Source of the DNA: Aplectana chamaeleonis
Taxonomy: Eukaryota; Nematoda; Chromadorea; Rhabditida; Cosmocercidae
Direction of reading: 5' to 3'
Length of the DNA stretch: 64,000 nt
NCBI GenBank assembly: GCA_029168955.1
Contig: JAPDOI010000066.1
Span: forward strand, 1,116,501-1,180,500
Each line of letters begins with the position of its first letter. Position 1 is the stretch's first letter. The notes below the pieces were generated by a model, which saw only the letters and a program-made list of their open reading frames with translations, was not told the origin of the DNA and did no database searches. Below, one piece after another: positions 11,542 through 22,000 of this stretch. The translations under genes were made by a program, and so were the position numbers.

Positions 11542-11545
11542 GCAA

Positions 11546-11878
11546 CGTGTGGGACACTTTCGCGATATAGTTGTGCAAGCCTATATCTCTCGAACGCTCC
11601 CCTCAGACGTTCGCCGTTGTCTACAGGACACGAATGAGATGTCACCTCACGCGATGCAACCTGTAGACATCGAAAAAGGGCAGGGATCGCCCCTCGAAAA
11701 CTGCCCGTCGCCCCCCTCTATGGTGCCGTAGACAACCTATCCGCGGAAACGCTTTTGCTGAAGACATCCCATCGGAGGAGGATATCCATCTCCGATTCCG
11801 TGTTCACATCCTAACAACATCCCGTAGACCTGATATTACCATCCCAGTGAAGCATTAGCCGCCTTATGACGTCGCATC
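11546..11878 (-). other. Probable 5' region of the RTE-like element
   Basis: No frame of note. The stretch shares gttgtctacag-type words and a cccgtcgcccccct block with 17,400-17,640, which suggests a common 5' UTR of the RTE-like family on the minus strand. The boundary is the TTAA at 11879. Confidence 0.35.
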
Positions 11879-12367
11879 TTAAGGGCAGTGTTCCCGATGA
11901 TTTTCGTTCCCTAGGTTTTACACTCAAAAAATACCTTGGCCAGCAAGTGCTACCAAAGCTACGAAGAAACGGCTTGAAACGTACTAAAACGTCTCATTTC
12001 AGTGACATTGTTCTTTGGCCTGGACTAGTTGTACGATTGGATGAACATGGTCACGGTGGTTGTCACTGGTAAAAAATGGGGCTGATCAAAAATGGAAGAA
12101 TATTTTAGGCGAAACGGTATTAGTTAGAGTCTGAAGGAAAGAAAGCAATAGAGAGTAGCGAATTGCAAAAGACGGGTTCACAAAAAATTTCGTTGTAACA
12201 ACGAACAGTTCCCGTGAGAGTAAAGAAGCGGATTGAGAGTAAAGAATTTGGTGCCCTTCTGCAGCGTTTTTCTTGATTTCTTCGCCAGTTGAGTTCTACC
12301 CGGTGGCCGAACAATCGATTGAGTGATTAATCTCAAAATCGAAAATTATCGTGGACACTGAATTTAA
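11879..12367. mobile_element. TTAA-flanked element, family B copy 1
   Basis: Starts ttaagggcagtgttcccgat and ends atcgtggacactgaatttaa, so the ends are inverted repeats flanked by TTAA. The interior (aagaaacgg, ggttgtcactggtaaaaaatgggg, a G-rich block near 12290) matches copies at 27,857-28,342 and 47,594-48,572. No transposase. Confidence 0.85.
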
Positions 12368-12919
12368 ACGTCGGTATGCCTCCTTTCGAAACTTGATAGT
12401 GAGGCTACATTTTACTAGTTTTGGTTCAACACCAATAGCAATAGCAAAAATGGAGTCCCTTGACCAAACCAAAGAGAACTACATCATTTCATTAATGACG
12501 TCACTATGCGTACAATACTGTACTACTTAATCACAGTCATTATATACAATTCATTAGGGAATCCATTTTAGCGTATTCCGAAATGAGCTTATTGGAGAAT
12601 CTTGTGAGGATGTCGTTGCTACTACCAAGGAAATCTGTGAGAGATTACGTCCTAATCTCAGATCATAAGAAGTTACAAGTTGAAAGCATTACGTGGATCT
12701 CATGAATTGAAAAATGGAAAAGTAAAGTCTGTCAGCCAACACGGTTGGCGTGCATTTCGTGAGGCAGTCGCGAAGTCCTTGTTTTTTGAATAAGCCTGTC
12801 TACGGTTGCAAACAGCTGACTGGTATATTGTCATTCACTTATTATTCTTGTTTCAACATTTGTCTATTATTCCTGCTCGCGGGAATGAAGGGCTGTTCGA
12901 CACGCTCAGCTTCCGGCTC
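12368..12919. other. Stretch without recognisable gene
   Basis: AT-rich. Around 12,728-12,900 it holds a diverged relative of the 17,999-18,220 element (shared words such as gcaaacagctgact and cttattattcttg). Nothing else is recognisable. Confidence 0.4.
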
Positions 12920-13411
12920 TTAAAGGCACAGGACACCCAAAAAATTAATTTTCAGATTTGATGCTTGTCTTGGAGAGATTCACACGCTGATCACAGTGGT
13001 ATCTCTGGAATCGTCCAAGACCCCCTATGAACATAGTTATGGCTCCTTGAAGATGCCTAGAATTCGAGGGTGAAAAATTGGTGGACGAGTTGTCTCAGGC
13101 CCGTATTTCTCTGCATCCGCAATCGTTGCGCTAGTGCGAGCCAGGATTAGGAGGCAGCCCGGCAGTGGACTGAAGAACGACGACTTGTTGGGACTCATCC
13201 ATCCGTCGAGCCACTATCGGTTTCGAAGATCTGGTAGGTAGTCGGGCCTGGGGTGGTGAGCGAAGGGGGCCGGGCCTGTGGTGGTCGCTTATATCTCGCT
13301 TATTTGGAGGAATTGAGATCTCGCATTTGGCACGTGTTATACAGGAGGGGTCTTCTACACAATTAGATTAAAATCTCACAATTCATATCTGAGGGTGTAC
13401 TGTGCCTTTAA
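12920..13411. mobile_element. TTAA-flanked element, family C copy 1
   Basis: Starts ttaaaggcacaggacaccc and ends gggtgtactgtgcctttaa. The interior has ggacgagttgtctcaggcc and the ttatatctcgcttatttgg block shared with copies at 21,157, 37,277 and 47,957. Its right TTAA is shared with the next element. Confidence 0.88.
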
Positions 13412-14471
13412 AGGCATCGTGCGCGCTGAAAACCGAATTCCTGTTTTTGTGTTAAAGGCAGTGTTTACGATGAAAATCATTTTTCTGTTTTTCCGCTTAT
13501 CTTGAAAAGGGCCCCATGCTGATTCCAATGATGTCTCTGATGTCGTACAAGACCATCTGGGAACGGAGTTATGGTCCCTCAAAGATTGAGCTAAGTAAAC
13601 ATGGTGGACGAGTTGTCCGAGGCTTGTAACTTCCGTCTTTTGCAGCTGATCTATGCGAGCTGACCTGAGTGAAGAGAGAAGCCGAGAATGAAGGAAAGAA
13701 CGGGGCTAATGATTGGAAATCATCGCTCATCTCACGATCTCGAGCATTCATTTGTTTACGTCTGTGGGCGTGTGATGCGCTTTTGGGGTTTGCCTTGCGT
13801 TCGAAGGGGCAACTTCGGGCTCTTTTGGAGCTCTTCCTGGCTCGTTTTTATGCGTTCTTTCGACATTAGGATTACAGTTAGCCCCTCCACTACCCTTTTC
13901 TAGTGGAAACTGAAGCACATTTTTTATCGTGGACACTGCCTTTAAATCGTTCAAGTGGGCCTTGATAAGGCCACTCACGAAGTCTGTAGTCTTAAAATCG
14001 AACCAGAATGGAGTTATCTCCAGCTGAAAACGTCTTTCTGGGTTTGGGGGTTGGTCTTTGGGTCGATCATCTGTTACGTCCGTTTACCTAATGGGGAACG
14101 AAAGGAATTGATAAAAAACAGATATAGTAAAAATGCGTGGAAGTTGATGAGATATATCATATGACTACGTCATGAATGCCTTTTATGCACATATCGGACA
14201 ACCTTTTCTCCCTTGAAAATCAGCGGAAAGAAAGATGAACGGGATTTGATCGGGGGATCACGGGTCAGCACAGCGATTCGTAGCGATCAACTCTTCCACT
14301 CGTGCGTCGATTGGTTGAATGGGGTCTGAAAACGAAGAAAAAGGGGTCCGGAAAAGCAGTTTTCAGCAACTTTTTAGTGGTTTTTTGAATGTGGCTGTTG
14401 TGTAAGGTACTGAAGCTTCCTAAATATAGTGAAAACTCAGAAACAAGTTCCATCGCGAACGATGCCTTTAA
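13408..14471. mobile_element. TTAA-flanked element, family J copy 2, interrupted
   Basis: Left end ttaaaggcatcgtgcgcgct and right end gcgaacgatgcctttaa match the ends of the intact copy at 31,489-32,052. A family D element (13,452-13,945) sits about 40 bp inside the left end, so this is an older element hit by a younger one. Confidence 0.72.
13452..13945. mobile_element. TTAA-flanked element, family D copy 1
   Basis: Starts ttaaaggcagtgtttacgat and ends atcgtggacactgcctttaa. The interior words gatcgtga, ctcgagcattcatttgtt and ggacgagttgtccgaggctt recur in the copies at 15,560, 16,185, 35,621 and 47,126. Nested in family J copy 2. Confidence 0.88.
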
Positions 14472-14915
14472 AGGCAGGGTTCGCGATAAAACTATTTTTG
14501 AGCTCCCTCATGAGAATGTACATTTGGCCATCACAAAATAAAATTGAGTGAAAAAACCCGGAAATTCGCGGAAAAAGAGCTCAAAAACAACGCATAGCGG
14601 CTAATTACAGGTGTCGGCCGGCCCCCTAATTAACGAGATTTTCGTTAATGCTTGTTTATCCGCCTTTTATTTTGCTGCTAAAGTAGTCAGAAGTCTCCAG
14701 AAGTGCTCACAAATTACTTTGGAAGCAAAATAAAAGTTAACAAAACAGGCTTTTATCAAAATCTCGTTAATTGGGGGCGGGAGGACATCAAGCAATAACT
14801 TGTTCCTAAGCGTTTTTTACCCAATTTTTTACTTATTTTCACTTTTGTGATGCCCAGATCTACCTTTCTATGAGGATAGCACAACAACCGATTTTATCGC
14901 GAACCCTGCCTTTAA
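14468..14915. mobile_element. TTAA-flanked element, family E copy 1
   Basis: Starts ttaaaggcagggttcgcgat and ends atcgcgaaccctgcctttaa, with near-perfect inverted ends. Shares both terminal TTAAs with neighbours. A 158-bp palindromic element lies inside it, and a truncated copy of its right half lies at 48,640-48,736. Confidence 0.88.
14621..14778. mobile_element. 158-bp palindromic MITE inside family E
   Basis: Inverted ends gccccctaattaacgagatt (14,621-14,640) and aatctcgttaattgggggc (14,760-14,778), with cttgttt/aaacaggc matching further in. No clear target duplication is visible. Confidence 0.7.
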
Positions 14916-15108
14916 GGCAGTGTTCACGATAATTTTGACCTCCAATATCTCCACGGTTTACGGTATGTCTGGTGCTCTATATAGCAAGGCATGCCTAAAA
15001 AGAACGCAAATGTCGGGTTTTCGAGCCAAAATAGGTCTTCCCTTGTTCACGTTGATTTTTGAGCGTGGAGGAATTGACCGTTATGAATGGTGATTCCTGA
15101 CAGTACAA

Positions 15109-15563
15109 TTAAAGGCAGTGTTCACGATGAATATCGCACTCGATTTCGACCCAAAAATGGGATTGTTTGGTCGTGAGGTAACTATAAGTGAAGAAACAGG
15201 GAAGAAAAACGGCCAGAAGAAGTCAAAATAACGGTTTCTAAATTCAGGGCGTGGACGAGAATCATGGGACCTGCTGATTTCGGCAAGCGCTCGCTAATCG
15301 CGAGATCTTCGCGAATCGATAATGCCAACTGCGGCAGAGTTGCTTGGCGATTTGCCATCGAAACGTGTGCGGCGCCACAAGCTCGTCCGATCGGGGGGCG
15401 GACCGGGATAGCTAGGCGCACCGGGAGAGCTTTCAAAGCCGTTTGTATTTAATTCTGGCCAGTTTACGTTGCTTTCTTCAACCCTATCCTATACAGTACC
15501 TGCCAACTTAGTGTTTCACACCGAGACCTCAAGAACGAGATTTATTGTGAACACTGCCTTCAA
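15109..15563. mobile_element. TTAA-flanked element, family G
   Basis: Starts ttaaaggcagtgttcacgat and ends attgtgaacactgccttcaa. Its interior is unlike the other families here and contains a GC-rich segment near 15,280-15,440. It abuts D2, sharing the TCAA/TTAA. Confidence 0.8.
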
Positions 15564-16028
15564 AGGCAGTGTTCACGATAAAGGTCGTTTTTCTATTTTT
15601 CCGCCTATCTTGAAAACGGTCCCATGCTGATTTCAGTGATGCCCCTGGAATCGTACAAGACCCCTGGAAGCGGAGTTATGGTCCTTCAAAATTCAGCTAG
15701 GGAAGCATGGTGGACGAGTTGTCCGAGGCTTGTAACTCCCGTTTTTGCAGCCGTTGTGCGCGAGCTGACCTGAGGAAAGATAGACGTTGAGGATGAAGGG
15801 AAGAACGGGGTTTTTGATCGTAACCCTTCGCTCATTTAACCACGAATTCAGGGAAACTGTTATAGGACGTGTGCGGAGTGGCCCAATGGGTTGGCTGGCC
15901 CACGAGATTTTCACCCACTTACCGGCCGTTTTTCGTCGCACTTCAGTTCTTAATCTTCTTAAAGGGACACAAAGCTTACGTTTCAGCCAAAAGACGTGCA
16001 ACTTTTTCTTCGTGAACACTGCCTTTAA
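15560..16028. mobile_element. TTAA-flanked element, family D copy 2
   Basis: Starts tcaaaggcagtgttcacgat and ends cgtgaacactgcctttaa. Shares with family D the ggtcgtttttctatttttccgc start and the ggacgagttgtccgaggctt block. Its right half (ggcccacgagattttcaccc) matches 47,126-47,597. Confidence 0.85.
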
Positions 16029-16184
16029 GTGATCAGCTCTTCCTTGACTTTATTAATCTTGTAATCTGAGTCTTCATTTGTTCACATCAAGGGGGCGGAT
16101 CTAGAGCACGGCGCGTGTCTGGTACACCAAAACGCTTGTTTGCAGCCGATATTTTGCCACACCTGGCTCGTTTTCTACCGTTCT

Positions 16185-16677
16185 TTACAGGCAGTGTCCA
16201 CGATAAAAACCATGTCTGATTTTTTGGTGGAGATCGGCAGCTGCGGGGCCTAGCGCAACCGTAACGTTGAGAAAACTAAGAAAATTGAGCTCGGAACGGC
16301 CCCCTTCGGGCCCATAGTTGGACATCCGTCAGCTCGTCACACCCAGATACACTTTCCACGCCCACCGACGTGAACAAATGAATGCTCGAGATTGTGAGAT
16401 GAGCAATGGGTTCCGATCAATAGCCCCGTTCTTCCCTTCTTTCTCAACTTCTCTCTTTAGTCAGGTCAGCTCGCATACATCGGCTGCAAAAGACGGACGT
16501 TACAAGCCTCGGACAACTAGTCCACCACGTTTCCTTAGCTCAATCTTTGAGGGACCATAACTCCGTTCCCAGAAGGTCTTGCACGATTCCAAAAACATCA
16601 TTGGAATCAGCATGGGACCGTCTTCAACATAGGCGGAAAAGCAGAAAAACGATTCTTGTCGTGAACACTGCCTTTAA
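16185..16677. mobile_element. TTAA-flanked element, family D copy 3 (inverted)
   Basis: Inverted relative to copies 1 and 2. Left aggcagtgtccacgat preceded by a decayed TTAC; right cgtgaacactgcctttaa. Very close to the copy at 35,621-36,114, including accatgtctgattttttggt. Confidence 0.86.
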
Positions 16678-16760
16678 GCGCTGGAAGACTAGGATCCTTC
16701 TAGCCTATCATTCCACTGTGGAAAGTCACCGAGGGTGATCATCGTGTACGCTGACTTCAA

Positions 16761-17248
16761 GGTTGAGCATATGAAGAAAACAGCAAAAATGAGTCGAAGT
16801 AAATAGAACAGCTAGAAATTCAAGAAATTTAATTGGCCACCGAATAAGTGTACAAAAAAACAAAAATATAAAGTTCAAATAAATAAGTAATGAAAGAATG
16901 AATGGAGAAATAAACAAATTAATGAATAAATGAATGAACATATGGAGTCGGATGAATGAATAAATGACTAATTACTTCGACAAAAAATGAAAAGATGAAA
17001 AACTCACCCTAATCGATAGCAGAGTTCGAATGAATAATCAAACAGAGAATACTGAATTTGAAGTAGTAAAATTTGGAATAGCCAACGATAGAAAAAGAGT
17101 AGGAATTTGGGTTTTTTTTTAAGATCTATTGCTGGGTGAGGGCCACCCGCCCACTTTCCTGCCGCTGACCTATAACAGGAGCGCCGAAGGCTGACGTGAT
17201 AGGCCGATGGCGAGAAAAGGGGCGGATTGTCTCTTTCCAGCAAGAGAT
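16761..17248. repeat. A-rich aatgaataa-type simple repeat and unassigned DNA
   Basis: 16,855-16,972 is a degenerate tandem of aaataaataagt/aatgaataaatg words. The rest, to 17,248, has no recognisable gene. The A-rich run could be the tail of a retroelement fragment, but I cannot tie it to one. Confidence 0.5.
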
Positions 17249-17640
17249 CTAAATCAGTGTCGAACTCGGAATAGCAAACAATAGAGAACGACGGCTCCGG
17301 AAATGCTCGTCAGTGGGAGGAAACAGATGATGTCCACGGCAGAATATTCGTGATACATCATCGATCGTTGGACGCTGCCACTCCCCCCCCCCTTTACGAA
17401 CGTTCTGTAGAACTGCCCATCGACCTGCGCAGCGGTAGACATCCCGATTTGTGGTCCTGTAGACAACAACTCGGTCTGAATTGGTTTGTGGCACTCGGCT
17501 GGATTGCTGGTCAATGGGCTGTTTAACTTCCCGTCGCCCCCTGCTCAGCACACTTGGAAGGCCCCGCGTAGAGCTACCTGTTCGCCAGCGGTGACTCTTT
17601 CTGGGCGGATCGACATCCTATAGACAACGGCGAACATCTG
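17249..17640 (-). mobile_element. Possible RTE-like 5' UTR fragment
   Basis: Contains cctgtagacaac, ctatagacaacgg and an acttcccgtcgccccctgctc block resembling 11,600-11,740 upstream of the RTE-like endonuclease. Minus-strand frames here are open for 86-100 codons but show no known domain, so I do not call a gene. Confidence 0.35.
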
Positions 17641-17998
17641 AGCCTGCTTACACTCAAACGTCTGCTGACTTCAGTAGAAGCAGGGGCACTAACGAGCAGA
17701 TACCAGCAGACTCGTATACACACCCCCTTTTTCGTGAGCCTATTTACGTAAAAACATCTGACATTGATTATAGTACACTTTTTTGCATGTGTCCTGCCTT
17801 CAGCGAGCGGCCGCAACAAGCATTTTTTGAGATTGTTGTCTTGGGTCATTGAAGAACGAGGGTTCATGATCGTGTATGCCTCACAGTGGTTTAAACTTGG
17901 ATAATTTTTAGTTCACTAATTGAAGCCACAAATTATTGAAGGTCGCTTTCTAGCGATTCGCGACGATGGAACGGATTATTGAGACACTGTGACATAAA
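17641..17998. other. Stretch without recognisable gene
   Basis: No repeat ends, coding frames with known motifs or RNA genes seen. Confidence 0.4.
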
Positions 17999-18220
17999 GT
18001 CTGTTCGAATGAGACTGTCCGTCCAACGGTGGAAGTGCGTGTCGAACGCCCGTCGCAATCACTTCTCTGGGAAAGCCTTCTCGCGGCTGCAAACAGCTGA
18101 CTAGCATATTTCTCACTAAAATATTCTTGCTAATCGATTCACAAGTCCACCAAATGCTCTCTTGAGTGCCGCTCGTTACGTACGCCGACCATGTGAGCGG
18201 ACAGTCTCAGTCGGACAGAC
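17999..18220. mobile_element. 222-bp inverted-repeat element
   Basis: Ends gtctgttcgaatgagactgtccg (split here only for reading: gtctgttcgaatg / agactgtccg) and cggacagtctc / agtcggacagac are inverted. The interior includes gcggctgcaaacagctgact. Relatives occur near 34,518-34,745 and 12,728-12,900. Confidence 0.72.
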
Positions 18221-18986
18221 ATTACAGTCGTAATGCAAACTAGACCTTCAGGAGTGAAATACAACGGTCAGTGCAATTCGTGCCGCCTGTACTATAATTT
18301 TTCAAATTCTCATCTCTTTCGAAATTTACATTTCCGCCATTTTCTTCCTTTCCGTTTCCTAAAAGATTTCTGCAGTCCTGGGTGCAGGCGATACTGGGCA
18401 TCAACAGTTTATCTCCCAGATTTTGAATTTCACTTCTACTACATGTTCACGGCACAGTACGGGGTGATCCGTATAGCACTTCTGAGATAAACAACCTCCG
18501 TTTTTCGCAATAAATAACCAAAACGCTCCTACAAAAACATCATCTACTCGTATACTAGAATATTGCTAACATTCTAATCACAACGTGAAAAACACAATAA
18601 GATGTCATGATAATACTTAACACTTAAGAAACCGCGCGCTCCACGGCTAATCGATTTAGTAGATTTTAAAACCGGGGTTTTCGTTGTGGATGAACCCGTA
18701 TCAAAGGATTCTAAAGTATTTAATGTCTGACCACCAGTATTAAATTTTTTAAAGCGAGTCAGTCAACTATAATGAGAAGGAATCTTCTTTTTCTTTGAAG
18801 GAATGACAGAAAAAATCGAGTTGATGGCGGAGTTGAGCAGTGTGGCCACGCGGTCTCAGGGTTAACAACTGTTGTCATAGAGATCTATATGTTATTAAGA
18901 GCTCAACAATAATAGAAGTCTGTCTATTTACTGCGGGACAAGATTGGTCCTCGAACAAGAACCTTTGGCAAGAAAAGAATTCAGAA
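18221..18986. other. 3' flank of the choline transporter gene
   Basis: AT-rich sequence directly downstream (minus strand) of the last coding exon. The 3' UTR should lie here, but I cannot pick out a convincing poly(A) signal. Confidence 0.5.
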
Positions 18987-19085
18987 CTAGCGGGAATCCG
19001 TTGACAAGTAATTTTGGTCCGTGTAGTTAGGATGCAGTAGGGAAGTTTCGCTGAATACCGCGTTGTGTGTGCCATTGCCATTCGC
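18987..19085 (-). CDS. cho-1: cho-1 exon 14 (C-terminus and stop)
   Basis: Acceptor ttgtttcag. In phase 0 it encodes [20 protein letters not shown], then [12 protein letters not shown] and TAG. It aligns with the LLHPYSDQSYYSTNSN-type end of C. elegans CHO-1, which is why I prefer this exon over read-through of exon 13. Confidence 0.9.
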   Translation of the reverse strand, partial: ANGNGTHNAVFSETSLLHPNYTDQNYLSTDSR

Positions 19086-22000
19086 CTGAAACAATAGATT
19101 AAAGTTTATTTAAATGACCACTCATTCAAGAGAAAAAAGCTGATCTTGCAGATTATTAACCAGTTCTGGTATCAATGTTTGTTGTGCCTGCTCAGGTGGT
19201 GTGCAGGGTGTGGAGAGAAAACTGACCGCCTTTTTTAGCTACTTTAATAAAACTTCTTAATGCCACTCAGACATCAGAGGGAGCGAACGCAGTTGTACAA
19301 AGGGGCACGCCTCCGAGCACTGACGCTTCCCCCCCCCCTTCAAAATAAGGGCCGAGCGCCGAAGTGATTATATGGCTTGATCGGAGCCCTGCCATCACTG
19401 CCTTGAAGCCCGTGCGGGTACTCAGGCAATAGCAGGCCTTGAGCCCACCCCGAATGCACCCGGAGCCGCGTCCATGTTGCGCTCAGGGTGACAAATTTGG
19501 GAATTTCCGGGCCACATATGTTGCGATCCAGGCCGCATACGTTGCGCTCCGGGTGCTACCGACGAGATTGATTCACACAGCGCCCTGAGCGCAACTGTCG
19601 GCTGATGACGTCACAGTACATCATGCAGCGTAGATGGTTGCGCCCCGGGCGCTTACTATAAACCGATTTAAGCTACACAGTTGCAAAATTGATACCTCGA
19701 AGTGGTTCAGACCAGGGATGAGCAGAATAAAAATATGAAATTGCTGAGATCGGTTTTCGGGTTTCTGAACAAAAGTTTTTTCTCGAGTTTCGGAAATCGG
19801 GCGCGAAACGCCTGAAAATGCGCGGAAATGCGGGTTTCGGAACGCAAGACTCCGCTCATCCCTGGTTCAGACGCTTCGCTGATCGATTATCGCACCCATT
19901 TTAGCTAATCGATTTTTCAAGGAAGAGTCCAACGATTTCCACACATTCACCGAATTACCCCACTCTACTGAATTTCCTTGAAAAATCGTTGCCTAAATTA
20001 GAGCGAACAGATAGGTATCATCTGGTACCAAACCAAATTTATTCTGTTCCCTTGCGCGCTTGTGCGGAGCGAGGGTAGAGTCAGCGAGAAGGTGTGTTAA
20101 GAAGGAGACGCAGCGTACGGCAGCATATGTACGCGGTGAATGGCAACAAATTTCACTAGGAAACAGATGATAAGCTGAATATCGTATTTTAGAATACTCA
20201 AAATGCGTATTGAATCCAATTAACCCTTCCGAATCAATTGCTTTTCCGATTTCGGACTTTTCAATTTTTCGTAGTGGATGATTAAATTTGAATATCCGAG
20301 CGACTCGTTTTTCTCATTTTTTCCAAATTGTTGAATAACTCCGAAAAATTCCCTTCATGGATACTTGCAAAATGCGTTCGGAAAGTCATGTTAACGTTTC
20401 ATTTTTTGAATACAGTCCTAATACAGCACAAATATGAAGAATATAGTGAATTCTAGGATGGTCGAATATTGAGCACAAATGAAGCAGAGGAAATCAATTA
20501 CAAGCCCACACGAGACACAGTTAGAATCCCACTAAAAAATCGCAGGAAGCCCAGATGATCTTCCTTGTTTCAATTGATTCATCCTATTTCGAAATGCGCG
20601 CGTCAGTCAACGCATGTGGCCCGGAGAGCAACCTGAACGCACTGCACGTTGCAATCACAACCGGCACGCGCCGCAAGTTCGAATATAACCTGCTCTGCGT
20701 TTCGGTTGCAGTGGGCGGGGACAGGCGGAGCCGGTTGCGCCCGGGGCCTGCTATTGTCTGAGTGAATCATTCATGAATACGGGCTCTGAACACTTCAGTT
20801 CTTGAGGCATGATTCAGGTGTAAAAACTGCCGTCGATTAAATTACCGAAGCTTGAGGTACTTGGATCCCGCGCAGCTTCTGGAGGCCCCTCCCAAACGCT
20901 AGCGGACCCGGATGGCCGCGCGGCGAGCCGGCGAAGGCCGCATTGCGTGTCGGTGTGCCGGCCGCGCTTAGCTTATTTTTAATTATTTCTCATTATTTCT
21001 CGGTTACTGCTCGGCTATTTCTCGGCTGCTTTTGCCCAAAGCTGAGAAAAAGACGAGAAGTCGCCCATCAGAACCGATCCGGAGTCTGGTAGGCTATTTC
21101 TCGGCCAAAACTATCGGAGTGGAATCTGAAAAGTTTTTTTAGGATTTTCTTTGCCTTTAAAGGCACAGTATACCCTCAGACATGGATTTTGTGATTTTTA
21201 TTTTATTGTGTAGTAGACTCTTCCGGTGTAACACGTGCCAAGTGCGAGATCTGAATTCCTCCAAATAAGCGAGATATAAGCAACCACCACAGGCCCGACC
21301 TCCTTCCCTCAACACCAAGGGCCACACCCCCTACCAGGTTTCCGAACTCGATAGCGGCAAGATGGATGGGTGAATTTTGGAACAGTCGTCATTCTTTGGT
21401 CCATTCTCCTTATCCTGGCTCGCTCTCTCGCAACTGTAGCGAATGAAGAGATATACATGCCTGAGACAACCCGTCCACCAAACTTTCACCCTCAAAATAT
21501 AGGAATTTTAAGGAGCCATAACTCTGTTCATAGGGGGTCTTGGACGATTCCAAAGATACCGCTGCGATTAGCGTGTGATTATCTCCAAGATAAGCATAGA
21601 AACTAAAAAGTATTTTCCTGGGTGTCCCGTGCCTTTGAGCCAAGCGTCAGCAGGGGTGGGCCCTTCGCCGTTTGAAATGCGTACCCCCTTCCGAACAGCT
21701 AGGAAGGGGGACGGCTTGCAAGAATTTATGTTTTTTATGAGAATAGGAATTAATACTCATTCTCGCATAACGAAAAGTTCTAGTTCTATACGTGTCACTC
21801 TTATCGTTGTTTTTTGATTCATATGAAAGGCTCCGGGCATCCGTAAGGAGCTCTGCATCTTGCATTTCGCGAGCAGCGAGCTTTCTTTTTTGTCTGGACA
21901 TACTTATCAGCAGTTATGTCTCGCCATAATCGGCGGCCGCAACTGATTGTCATTCAAAATTGAGAGAACACAGGAAAAGCCTCAAATCTAACCAGAACGG

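Larger units (their letters stand above)
1414..11545 (-). mobile_element. RTE-like non-LTR retrotransposon, split in two
   Basis: A minus-strand non-LTR element. Its endonuclease half lies at about 9412-11541 and its reverse-transcriptase half at about 1426-2761. Read on the minus strand, the frame just before 9412 (ending ..IVPLYKK) continues sensibly at 2761 with KLFVTEPKNYREISLL, a normal RT fingers region. The 6.6 kb between therefore looks like a later plus-strand insertion. Domain order (APE endonuclease, then RT, then a C-terminal region ending RTAHLGEDAE) and the AYADD box fit the RTE/Bov-B group. Stops and frameshifts make it dead. Clade assignment is inference. Confidence 0.8.
14912..16760. 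mobile_element. TTAA-flanked element, family F copy 1, with three nested elements
   Basis: Left end ttaaggcagtgttcacgat and right end near atcgtgtacgctgacttcaa. Pieces at 14,912-15,108, 16,029-16,184 and 16,678-16,760 line up in order with the unbroken copy at 61,636-62,075 (shared blocks: atatctccacggttyacgg; gtaatctgagtcttcatttg; cctaggatc). Elements G, D2 and D3 occupy the breaks. Confidence 0.8.

Noticed and set aside
13000..16700. Direct-repeat arrays resembling CRISPR or satellite
   Set aside because: Repeats are inverted ends of separate 450-500 bp elements, not evenly spaced direct repeats.
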